64,000 nt of DNA from Sciurus carolinensis (Eukaryota; Chordata; Mammalia; Rodentia; Sciuridae): positions 81,425,258 to 81,489,257 of the forward strand of contig NC_062217.1 in assembly GCF_902686445.1 (NCBI RefSeq), given 5' to 3'. Below the pieces are notes generated by a model that was given only the letters and a program-made list of their open reading frames with translations, had not been told where the DNA came from and did no database searches. Shown here in pieces: positions 54,781 through 64,000 of this stretch. Position 1 is the first letter of the stretch, and the number at the start of each line of letters is the position of its first letter. The position numbers and the translations under genes were made by a program.

Positions 54781-55572
54781 AAAAACCATTGTGGCTACAG
54801 TAGAGGAATGCATTTGCACAGACTGAATGCTAAGAACTAGTCATGAAGCTACTGCAAGCTTCCAGGTGAGAAATGATGCACTTCAAACCAACTGGATGAG
54901 AGTATGACCAGAAGGAGAGAGAGACATTTAAGAGATGTTTAGGAGATAAGAAATGACAGGACTTGGATTCAGCCTAGAGAGGGGAAGAAGGGTCTGAAGC
55001 TCAAAAAGGCAAAAAGGATAAGGGGTTCATACAACCTAATAATTTTGCTTAAGAAATTGCCATGTATGGAATAAAACATTTGGAAGGAAAAGATTTAACT
55101 TATTTTCAGTAGCATAGATTCTCATTGCTCAGTCACTTGCAGCATGACATAAATCTAACCAAAGCTCTAGGTCCTGACCTATTCCTTCTAACATCTGGGA
55201 TAAAATCAATGGAATATTAGCGAACATTTTGGAAAAATATATTTGAAGTCAGATCCACACTTTATAAATCTTGGTTTATAAACTCCGCTTAAAACAATTA
55301 ATAAGCCCATAGATTAACAGCTCTGCTATCCCCAGATTTTATTTTTAGGGAAAGTCTTGTGTCAGAGCCAACACCCTTTCAATGGAAGGTGACTAAAATA
55401 GAAGTCAGACAGTGCGCACTCTGAGTGTGTAGGAGAAACCTGGGGCATCAGGCTTTTCCAGACCCCAGACTTCTCCCAGGCGGGCTTCCTACCTCTTGAT
55501 CTTGCCTGTGCTAAATTTAGCTTAGAGGAGTGAATTTGTGCTTCCAAATCTCTGCTGGTCAAGAGCTACACT
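54781..55572. other. Unassigned non-coding DNA
   Basis: No repeat or exon was recognised. Confidence 0.5.
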
Positions 55573-55893
55573 TTTCGACACAGCAGCCACTGGCCAGATG
55601 TGGCCACTGAGTCCTTGAAAGACGTCTAGTGTGGCTGGAGGCTAGCACTGTATGTGAAACACACACGCTGGACTCTGGAGATGTAGCACATAAAGAAGAA
55701 TGTAAAATGTCTCATTAACAATTTCTTTTTATGTTGATTACCTCTTGAAGTCATAATATTTTGGAAATGTTGGGCTACATACATTAATAAAACTAATTTC
55801 ACTTACTTCTTTTTGTTTTTAGTGGAGCCACTAGAAAATTCAAAATTATACACATGTCTCCCATTATATTTCTATTGGACAGTGCTGCTCACG
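55573..55893. mobile_element. hAT-like non-autonomous transposon fossil
   Basis: The left end 'gcagccactggccagatgtg' and the right end 'tttctattggacagtgctg' match the ends of a common mammalian element whose copies begin with 'chance of tissue' style text 'tggccactgagtccttgaaa'. The interior includes 'atgtaaaatgtctcattaac' and 'gtggagccactagaaaattc'. The class assignment is from memory. Confidence 0.6.
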
Positions 55894-57639
55894 ACTATTT
55901 GATTCTAAGCCATTTTAAATTGACTGCCAAAGAATAAAGCTTCATATTTTTTCTACCACTATTTTAATCAATTAGTTTTTATGCTGACCTGTCTTTTTTT
56001 TTTTTTTTTTTTTTTTTTTGGTAGGGGATGGGGTGGGTAGAGATTTGGGGGAGGGACACACTGAAGGCTATAGAAAGGCAAAGTCCTTTTGTATCTCAAC
56101 TTGGTAAATGCAAACAGGAGAAGTTAAAGAGAAGCTGCTACATAATGACAATGTCCAATTTTCCAAAAAGGGATAGGAGATTTCTCTCTATCTTAACCTG
56201 ACCCAGACAATTTTACATTTTGTCTGTGACTGGAGAGATTAACTTTCCATTAATTTAAGATTCCTCTCAGAAGTAACAGAATTCCAACCTGAATTACCTT
56301 ATGCAAAAATAGAAATACAGTGGTTTGTGACTATTTAAACGTTTAGAGATGGCTCTAACTTCAGGCAGAGCTGGATCTAGGGGCACACTCAAGGCCGTGA
56401 GCTCCTGATTTGACTTCCCTCCATGCTCAAATTATCCTCAGACAGAACATTCTCTGCAGTAGCACCTGGCAGCTCCAGGCTCATACAACAAACCTGGTAC
56501 CAAAAAAGCTCCCCGTGCAATTGGTTTTTATATATATAAAAAAAAAAAAAAAATCTTTGCATTGTTTCTAAGTATCACAGTGTGGGGCACCAGACCCATT
56601 TCTGAATCAACTGCTGCTATCAATGAGCTAAAAGTCTGCTTGCACAATCCTGGGCCAAAGATCTAGACCTCAGAGGTGGAGCAGAGGTAGAATCAGCACT
56701 ACCTGAAAGCATGTTCTTAAAGGGGAAGAGTTTGGGGGCTGTGACTGGAAGAAGGGGGAATGGATGCAGGCAGGCAGGAGATGGTGAGATGCCACCATAC
56801 CCTTCGTACTGCTGCTGAGGGAGTGTGTGGGGCTGCCTGCACTTGGAAGTATCTGCACACTTAAATATGACTCTTTCAGTTTCTACCAAAATCAGCTCAG
56901 TTATTAAATACATAGGTTATGAATTAAAGTGCTATGGGCACTGGCACAGGTAACTGAGATTTCTCTTTTTCTGTCTTCAGCCAAAGGAACATCAACTACA
57001 TAAGAGCTGGCTAATCCAGTTCCACAATCATTCAACTTCCTCCAGGGACACTGATATTTTACAATGGCAACAGCAAAACACAGTAATTGAAAATCTCATG
57101 CACAAAAGTGATCCTCTTAGATACTGTCAGTGATAGCTTTGCATTTATTTATACAAATCAGAAAAATCCTGATGTGTCCTTAAAAGCATGCTACGGTTGC
57201 ATTTTCTCCCTTCTCCAGTCTAACCTTTCCTGGTCATGTTTTCTTACATGCATCCTTGATTTGGTGACCTTTCTCAAGCACCTACATTTCTTTTAAATAG
57301 AGCAAACCTAAAGACCCCCACCATCTCTGGGATGAACTGTGGAGATGGTCCCCAGCTATGAGAAAGTTTGCCTTCTTCCTGTGGATGTCAGAGAAGCAGA
57401 CTCCGGCATGGAATCTGAAGGAGAGGGGCCCACAGACACACTTCCACATGTTGCGTGAGAGAAAAAGTTCAAAAACCACATCAAACATACTCTGTGACCA
57501 CTGAGCATAAATATTACAAACAAACAAAATCAGCATGTAATGTGTACTTTAATTTGCTGACAGGTATTTTAAAAATTAACATCAGGATGAATGACAAATG
57601 GCAACACCACAACAAACCTTCTAACTGAAGAGAAAAATA
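55894..57639. other. Unassigned DNA with T- and A-runs
   Basis: A 30-base T-run lies at about 55988-56019 and an A-run at about 56539-56553. The rest has no recognised repeat. The 97- and 62-codon minus-strand frames at 56620-56913 overlap in different phases and are not supported. Confidence 0.45.
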
Positions 57640-57725
57640 ACTCACAATCAAAGCCGCCTGGCCTCTAATTAACGCGCGGTATCCTTGAAACAAGAGGCCA
57701 AAATAAAATAAACTGGCAAAAAGGA
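57640..57725. promoter_or_regulatory. Small candidate conserved element
   Basis: The short segment 'ctctaattaacgcgcggtat' places CpGs and a TAATTA homeodomain core in AT-rich surroundings, with 'aagaggccaaaataaaataa' next to it. No repeat explains it. Conservation is untested. Confidence 0.2.
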
Positions 57726-58049
57726 GAGAATTGTATAGGGGGGAAGGGAGAACTAAGTTCCCCTAAATTAAGGCTTTCCATAATGTACTTAAAAAAACTG
57801 TATTGTTTGAAACTTCACTGCAGAAGAGACTGGATCTATAGTCAGAAATGTGATTCAAAAACCAAAGTCTGTTTATGCTATCTTAACTCAATATTCATGT
57901 GTTTAAAATTCTATTACATTGTATGGTAAGTTGCTTCATATAAAATTTAATAAAAGCAACATTTTAATGACAAATGATTGACATTATTATTAGAAACCTG
58001 GTTTGTCATCATCCTGGGTGCTTTCTGTAGTGTCAAAGCATGGAGACAT
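57726..58049. other. Unassigned non-coding DNA
   Basis: No feature was recognised. Confidence 0.5.
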
Positions 58050-58190
58050 ATCCTGGAGTCCAGCAGACTTGAGGGGAAGTCCTAGCTCCTCCACTGTCCG
58101 CCTGACCACAGGACCCACCCTTTCCTCTACGTCTCTGTCTCTTCCAAAGTTTGCAGATATCTGAATGAGCTGCTGCTTAGACTGCACATG
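58050..58190 (+). repeat. MIR SINE fragment
   Basis: The MIR-like words 'cctggagtccagcagacttg', 'aagtcctagctcctccactg' and 'ctacgtctctgtctcttcca' occur in order. The 89-codon minus-strand frame over it is accidental. Confidence 0.5.
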
Positions 58191-58211
58191 TAGAGTATAT
58201 TTATATGAATG

Positions 58212-58590
58212 TATACAGTTGGCATCCCATATCTGCAAGTTACTCAGCTGTGGATTCAACTAACCAGACAGAAAATGTTCTCCTTCCCTAAAAAATACAG
58301 AACAATTATTTCCATCACGTTTACTTTATATTATTATAAGTAATCTAGATATAATTTACAGGAAAAAGTGTATAGTTTATTTTTTGTTTGTTTTTTATAT
58401 TTTTGGTGTTGGGGATAGAACTCAGGGCCTTGCACATGCTAGGGAAGTGATCTACCACTAAGCTACACCCCTAGGCCTGGTACAGGATTTATACAAACAT
58501 TACTCCATTTTATATAAGGGACTTGAATGTCCTTTTATTTGGTATCTGCAGGGAGGTCCTGGAACCAGTCTTCTACCGAGGAACAGCTGA
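58212..58590 (-). mobile_element. MER2-like transposon split by a SINE
   Basis: The left part reads 'tacagttggcatcccatatc', 'cagctgtggattcaactaac' and 'agtaatctagatataattta'. The right part, after the SINE, reads 'atataagggacttgaatgtc', 'ggtatctgcagggaggtcct' and 'ggaaccagtcttctaccgag'. The order is the reverse of the copies at 35790 and 44496. Confidence 0.7.
58381..58478 (-). mobile_element. ID-type SINE inside MER2-like element
   Basis: A T-rich tail is followed by 'ggtgttggggatagaactca', 'gggccttgcacatgctaggg' and 'ctaccactaagctacacccc'. Confidence 0.85.
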
Positions 58591-59451
58591 ATTTTGTCTG
58601 ACAAACGGTAATTGCTCAGTAAACATCATTACCTATTATTACCTACATGTCTTATTTTCTGTAGTTTCCCTATTAAATCCAAAGATAAACACTATTGACT
58701 TCACATACCTGACAAAAACTGGAACTTAGAAATAATACAAGCATTACTGTTGTGAACAACAGATTTAGCTTTATGGATGTCTCAGGCATTGGGTTACTTT
58801 AAATCAAGTTCCATTTTCACAACTGGGATGTACACCGAGTAGGAAAGAAGCTGTTTCCAGCCACTTTAGTCCAGACAGACACCCCTGCTCCTGCAGGCCT
58901 GCACAGAAAAATCTGAAAACCACTTTAAGGAGGTTCCAACTTCTTAAAAAATACACCTTTCCCTTTGTTTCTTAGCCAGGACAAGAAAAACAAAGGCAAC
59001 TTGTTGTTCCATGTTAACACCTATGAGATCCATTTTCTCACAGACCAGTTGGATGGATGCCTGAATTTTCTAATTTTATAGTCCAAATATTTATCAGCCT
59101 GGGAGAACCCATCTTATGTAGCTCTGCTCAAGCGAACATTCCTGATTTTTCTTTTTATTATTAATGAAGGTTTTCTTTTGTCACTGTTAAGATTTTATTT
59201 TATTTTTCCAGTTTGAGTGCTTGCCTCAGACAAGGATAGGTATGGGGGTCCTTCAAGGAGGGCAAACACATGCCAGAAAAACAGGATGCTGGTGACAACA
59301 GTCACAGACACATGAGAAACAAGGACCTTTATGTACCCTTAATTTTGCTTGTATGGCTATTTATTCAGGTAAGCATGCTATCCATAAATATGGTGTGTTC
59401 CTTCTGGAAAGTCAGTCTTACCATTCCACAAAATGTACAAGTTAAAAGCCA
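58591..59451. other. Unassigned non-coding DNA
   Basis: No repeat or exon was recognised. Confidence 0.5.
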
Positions 59452-59552
59452 GAATGTGGGCTGCGTGTGGTTCAGTAGTAGAGGACTTGACCCGCATTTG
59501 CAAGGTACCAGGTTTAATCCCCAGTACCACAAGGAGAAAAAAAAAAAAAAGC
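59452..59552 (+). mobile_element. ID-type SINE
   Basis: It reads 'tgtgggctgcgtgtggttca', 'gtagtagaggacttgacccg' and 'accaggtttaatccccagta', then an A-rich tail. A 146-codon frame (59270-59710) reads through this SINE and is not a gene. Confidence 0.85.
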
Positions 59553-60195
59553 CAAAATGTAAGATGTACATCAACAAATACTTGAGAGAACTGTACAAAG
59601 ATTCCAGAACATTATTTCAAAATGAAAAGCAAGTCTCTGCTGATGAGATTTTGTACACTTATGAGCCTGACCACTCCTCACTACATGGGCTTCTGAAGTA
59701 TTGTATTTGAGGAAAACGGACCAATTCTACTCAATATTTCCGTGCTAAAGACACTTGCAATGGGCTTCAGATATTCACATGTGGTGTTTCTGGGATATTA
59801 TGTCAACATGAATAAAGCAATTCTTTATCAATTCTTTAAATCAATCTACAATTTGGAGTATAGTGAAATAGTAAACTATGCTATCTACACCTTAAGCCTG
59901 CTTTAAAAAATCATTTATTTTCTTGACTGACAATATATTTGTGAATATAAGGGAAACAATCTGACTGACACTCACATGTGAAAAGAATCTTTTTCTTCTC
60001 ATAATCTACACACAAAGGTTGGGCAACACACACATGGGTTGCTTCCTGGAGAGCCTGACCTGGGTTGGGCTTCATTTGGTACCTCCACAGTTCACTGGGG
60101 ACTTTTAAGTTGATTACTTTTGTCTTTCTAGTTTTTCACACCAGCAGTAGGATTCAGAGGGTTTTCTTTCAGGTGGCAGAATAATTCTTGAGGTC
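59553..60195. other. Unassigned AT-rich DNA
   Basis: No feature was recognised. Confidence 0.5.
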
Positions 60196-60569
60196 TGTGT
60201 TAATTTTCTGTCACTGTAACAAATACCCAAGATAATCAACTTATAAAGAGAAAAGGTTATTTTAGCTCACTGTTTGGGAGGTTCCAGTCTGTGATTAGCT
60301 GGCCCCAAGGTAGCACATCATGGAAAGAGGGTTAGTGGAGCAAAACCATTCATCTTATTGCCAGGAAGCAAAAGAGAGGAGGAGGAGGAGGAGGAGGAGG
60401 AAGGGGCTGGAGCCTCACATTTCTCTTCAAAGGCATGCCCCCAATGACCTACAGACCTCTCACTAGACCCACCTCTTATAGGCTTTACCACCTCCCAATA
60501 GTGCCACCCTGGGGACCAAGTCTTTAACGTATGGGCCTTTGGGGGACATCCAAGATTAAAACTATAGCA
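60196..60569 (-). mobile_element. MaLR/MST-like solo LTR
   Basis: It begins TGTGTTAATTTTCTGTC and ends AAACTATAGCA. Order: 'acaaatacccaagataatca', 'gttattttagctcactgttt', 'cccaatgacctacagacctc', 'tttaccacctcccaatagtg', 'ccaccctggggaccaagtct'. A GGA repeat (about 60376-60401) replaces part of the middle. Confidence 0.75.
60376..60401 (+). repeat. (GGA)n microsatellite in LTR
   Basis: Eight GGA units expand a purine-rich part of the antisense LTR. Confidence 0.9.
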
Positions 60570-61634
60570 GGATCACAATATAAACCATACCATTTGGAAG
60601 AGAAGACCTTCTCTTTGATGGATTTCTTTTGGGAGCAAACACATTTCTATCCCAAAAGCTCCCAGCAAATGGTCTCCTTGCATCCCTTCAAATTTCTGAG
60701 TCACCCACTGCAGCAGAGGGGAGGGGAATAAGCTCTCCCCTGTACTTAGGGGTGGAAACAGCTCCCCTAATGTATTGGTCCTCTTGAGCAAGTCACAACA
60801 CATAAGTGATACAAACTGGGCACACCTGGGAAAGGACAAAGGAGGATGGATGTTGGAGCAACGAACCATGCCCCCTGCCATGGTTAGCCTGAGGACAAGT
60901 CCTCACCCAACCCTTACACCCGTGTCTTGTACAGACATTCTAGAACTGCAGCTGAGCAAAGGGATTTGTCCACATGGCTCTTTTATTTACTCCTCAGCTG
61001 ACCTCCTAGTATGCATGCTGATTGGAAACAAACATCACTCTTCATATTTCACATGGACATTCCTAGACGTGCTATCAGATTGACTGAGAAATCCAGGCAA
61101 CACAATTTCTCAGGGAAGGAGAATCATGAATCACTTGGATTCAGGAATGGCAAAATGTCAACCCATCATAATTCCTCCCTGTTCACTTTAATCCACTGGA
61201 ATTTGCATTGTGTATCCATGAGTGTGTACATAAAGCTCAAAAGTAAATGCATCCCTGAATTTGGGATTAAAAAAAAATGAAGCATGTCATATACCAGAAA
61301 CTGGTTGGGCCTGGAACTTGGCTGTGAGACACAGTTAGCAGTTTGTCAGCTTTGAAGCGAAAGTTTCCCCCCTCCTCTTTTAATAGCAATGAAAAAAACT
61401 TTAAAGGAAAAGCAGAGTTGGTGAGGATTATTTTTCCACAGTGAGTGACGTAATGTCTTTGGTGTAATTCCCTATTTAGGTAGCTAGCTGCCTTATGCTG
61501 GCACTACCTGGCTACATCTTACACTAATGCCAAACCAGGAGAACTCAATCAGCTGTCCATATTTTCAGTGGACCATTTTCTCCTACCATATCCAGCACAA
61601 GCTAAAATGCTGTAATGGAATAATAGGTATTTTA
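60570..61634. other. Unassigned, possibly single-copy DNA
   Basis: No repeat was recognised. Overlapping frames of about 100 codons on both strands (60573-60881 minus, 60775-61083 plus) have no domain. Confidence 0.45.
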
Positions 61635-61722
61635 GAGCAGTGGTTCTCAAAGTTCAAAGAATCACCTAGAAATAGATTAAAATTCAGGTGCTGGGGCTTC
61701 ATGCCCAGAGTCTAATTCTGCA
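61635..61722 (+). mobile_element. MER5/MER20-like hAT fragment
   Basis: It opens with the terminal phrase 'cagtggttctcaaagttcaa' and continues 'gaatcacctagaaatagatt' and 'ggtgctggggcttcatgccc', as in MER5/MER20-type elements. The right side is lost at the microsatellite. Confidence 0.65.
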
Positions 61723-61769
61723 TGTGTGTGTGTGTGTGTGTGTGTGTGTTAGGGAGAGAGAGAGAGAGT
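61720..61769 (+). repeat. Compound (TG)n(GA)n microsatellite
   Basis: About 14 TG units are followed by GA units. It directly truncates the MER5-like fragment. Confidence 0.9.
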
Positions 61770-62064
61770 TTTTTTGGTGGGGGAATTTTCAATTTTAATA
61801 AGCAACTAGGTGATTACAATACAGGTGGTTAATGGACCTTACTGAGAAATATTCCATCTTGAATGTTTAAATGTTAAAATTCTTTGCCCCGCCCCCCCAG
61901 ATTGGAAGTTTAAATCTTAGCAATATATTTCTTTGTATAAAGGTTCAAAAATCGTTCATCATTCCAAGAAAAAGAAGAGCGTGCATGTTTTCCGACTTCC
62001 TACTGGTTATCTCATGATATCTTCTCTACAATCCTCTAAGGTAATTAGGGTGGGTGATCTTAAT
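61770..62064. other. Unassigned non-coding DNA
   Basis: No feature was recognised. Confidence 0.5.
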
Positions 62065-62165
62065 CTGACTTTGCTGATTAGGAAATTAGCACAGGTTAAG
62101 TGATTGCCGAAGGGTGTGTGACTCTGGCTGGGGTATTAGGCAGGCCTCCCGACCTTTCAGCAGAG
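62065..62165 (-). repeat. MIR SINE fragment
   Basis: The antisense MIR words 'gctgattaggaaattagcac', 'aggttaagtgattgccgaag' and 'ggtattaggcaggcctcccg' occur in order. Confidence 0.55.
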
Positions 62166-63748
62166 GTCGTCAGATAGACCCCTTCAGACACTCCTGAAGT
62201 CAGAAATCCTGGGAAATGCATGAAAAAAAAAAAAAAAAAAAAGCATATTTCCTGATCTGGTTTTCCATCCAGTCCTCCTTATCTCTCTAATTCAAAGCTC
62301 TATGCCAACAAGCATATTGTTATTTTCCATTTTGAGACATTTACACCCTTAAGGAGAAACCCATGTGGCATGGTTATGCTACTGGGGGAAAGAAACCCAG
62401 ATGGTCCCCTATGGAAAAACACCATCACCTATTTTCCTTAGCTGAGGAACTTCATATTAACCAGGATGAACATAACCTGAGTTTTTAATTTACCGTAGAT
62501 CTCAGCCTGGGCTTAGAAAAATGGAAATATCCCATGAATGCTGCACAGTTTTAGGACAGGAAGTATGCACATGACTTCTTTGATTTCAGAAACTTCCACT
62601 GGGACTTCCTGGCTCTTTGTCTGGAGGCTTTACATACCATATCATGAGGTGCCTTGGGGAAGATAGAAACGCTTTAAGAGTAGAGAACAAATATTTAATT
62701 CTATAGCCCTTCCTTTCCTTTGCCCTCAAGGGAAAACCTGTATTCTCCCCCATGTGAGAAAAACTCCAAATATAATGAACTAGACAAAGAAATATTTAAT
62801 CACATTAGTTTAGGAAACTCCAGCAGTACACAATGCATCTTTTCAAGGTTGAAGATGTTATGAATAGACAATGTTTTTGTGTCAAATCTCTCTCTGGCTC
62901 TTGGGTGAGAAATGCCATTTGCCTTTAGACACTATTTAATTCTAGAGCTTCAAAGAACCACTTTCATTTGCCAAAATCGATTGCATTGTCAAATCAAAAA
63001 ATGGTTTTTAAAAATCACTAGACTCATTTTTAACATAGTAATTTTTCAAAAGCAGTCTTTGTCCAAGAATACCCCTTACTCCTCAGCATCCACCAACCTA
63101 GAACACAAGGGATGGACATGGCTTGGGCATACAGTTCTCCCAAAGGAGTTAATTTCTTTTATTGACTATACCAGAGGTCAGTTGCTCTTTCTTTATAACA
63201 CCATTCAATTCCTTCTAGATTGGCATAAAGCTTGAGACTAGTTTTAGCCACTCTCCACCCAAGTGATTCTTCAAAAAAGTTTTAAAATGTTTAATAGTTC
63301 CAATCACTTTTCAAAGAATCAGTAAACTATTGAATCAAAATAAAGTGGCAGACAGAAGGTAAAAATACTAAAATCAGTCGGGACGTGAAAGTCATATATT
63401 GTTTTCTGACACCATTTTCCCACTCAGAGATCCTCTGGAGGAAGACTAGAGATGATAAACAGCTCTTTAAATGATGGAAACTACATTAATCCTCTCACCA
63501 GATGCCTAATGGAAATCTTAGTCTCGTCCAGCTATGAGACTCAAAACAGCATTATTTGTCTTCTGTTGCAAACAACCAACCCACCCACAAAAAGGCAAAA
63601 ATGTCATGGTTTAAGTTAAGGGGGGCGGAAATGGTTTTTAAACAAAAGTTTAAAGTAGTAGATCACTCTTGCTCTTGGATAAATAGGAATAGCTCAGTAA
63701 ATTGCTACTGCAAAGTTCACAAAGACTTCTAATAATGGGAATATGTGC
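62166..63748. other. Unassigned, mostly single-copy DNA
   Basis: An A-run lies at 62223-62242. The rest has no recognised repeat. The 107-codon plus frame at 62912-63235 has no domain. Confidence 0.5.
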
Positions 63749-64000
63749 TGAGAAGTGCATCGATAGGCAATCTCCCCATTATGGCATCATCATGGAAGGC
63801 ACTTACACAAACTAAGATGGCTACAATGTCACAAGGCCATATAATGGTGTGGAATCATCCATGAGTGTATGGGGTCTGTTTTTGGTGGAAATGTCATTAT
63901 GCAGCTGACATGATTGTATGGAAATGTCACCCTGAAGTTGAGCCTTGGAACCACACAGATTGGCAAGTTTATGTGACTTGTTGAGTAAGATTGTGGACAC
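63749..64000 (+). mobile_element. DNA-transposon-like repeat, unnamed, cut by window end
   Basis: The phrases 'gctgagaagtgcatcgatag', 'gcacttacacaaactaagat', 'ggtctgtttttggtggaaat' and 'gtcattatgcagctgacatg' recall a common old eutherian DNA-transposon family that I cannot name with confidence. It may end before the window edge. Confidence 0.4.

Noticed and set aside
59270..59710. 146-codon plus-strand frame
   Set aside because: It reads straight through an ID SINE and its A-rich tail (the Lys run), so it is not a real gene.
1..64000. CRISPR arrays, bacterial operons, phage or plasmid features
   Set aside because: The only tandem repeats are simple microsatellites, and the repeat content is mammalian throughout.

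Overview
This window is nuclear DNA from a mammal, most likely a squirrel-family rodent (Sciuridae). The base composition is AT-rich and CpG-poor. About two dozen tRNA-derived ID-type SINEs are visible, together with several chimeric SINEs that join a 7SL/B1-like half to an ID-like half (the B1-dID type described from squirrels, dormice and related rodents). L1 3' ends, MaLR-type LTRs, L2 and MIR fragments, and fossil DNA transposons make up much of the rest. The species is an inference from repeat types. I saw no operon, bacterial gene, rRNA gene, functional tRNA gene or CRISPR array.

I found no intact protein-coding gene and no convincing exon. The listed open frames are short and are mostly repeats, simple-sequence translations or chance frames. 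The one gene-derived sequence I recognise is a decayed retrocopy of a MARK/SMOK-like Ser/Thr kinase at about 50.48-52.12 kb. It carries remnants of the glycine loop, activation segment, C-lobe, UBA domain and probably the C-terminal KA1 domain. A deletion has removed the catalytic and DFG loops.

Layout. 0-3.7 kb: L2 plus a long ancient repeat interrupted by an LTR. 4.6-9.1 kb: a Tigger-like MITE, a MaLR element whose left LTR is inverted, SINEs and an MLT1-like LTR. 9.1-13 kb: mostly unassigned. 13-20.4 kb: scattered SINEs, a MER2-like transposon, MIR/L2 and an L1 end. 20.8-23.7 kb: an LTR and a nested L1 complex. 24.0-24.7 kb: candidate conserved enhancer. 25.5-33.1 kb: old L1, LTRs (one nested in an older LTR with a visible 5-bp target duplication) and a long L2. 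33.7-41.7 kb: SINEs, a MER2-like element split by a SINE, and an LTR. 42-45 kb: a strong G-quadruplex motif, MIRs, a second candidate enhancer, and MER5-like and MER2-like elements. 45-48 kb: mostly unassigned. 48.3-52.3 kb: L1 end, MLT1 LTR with two SINEs, kinase pseudogene bracketed by two similar SINEs. 52.3-64 kb: mostly unassigned DNA with hAT-like, MER2-like, LTR and MIR copies.

The simplest reading is an intergenic or large-intron segment in a gene-poor domain. Its possible function would lie in a few unique, homeodomain-motif-rich blocks. All repeat names come from my recognition of consensus-like sequence; no database search was run.
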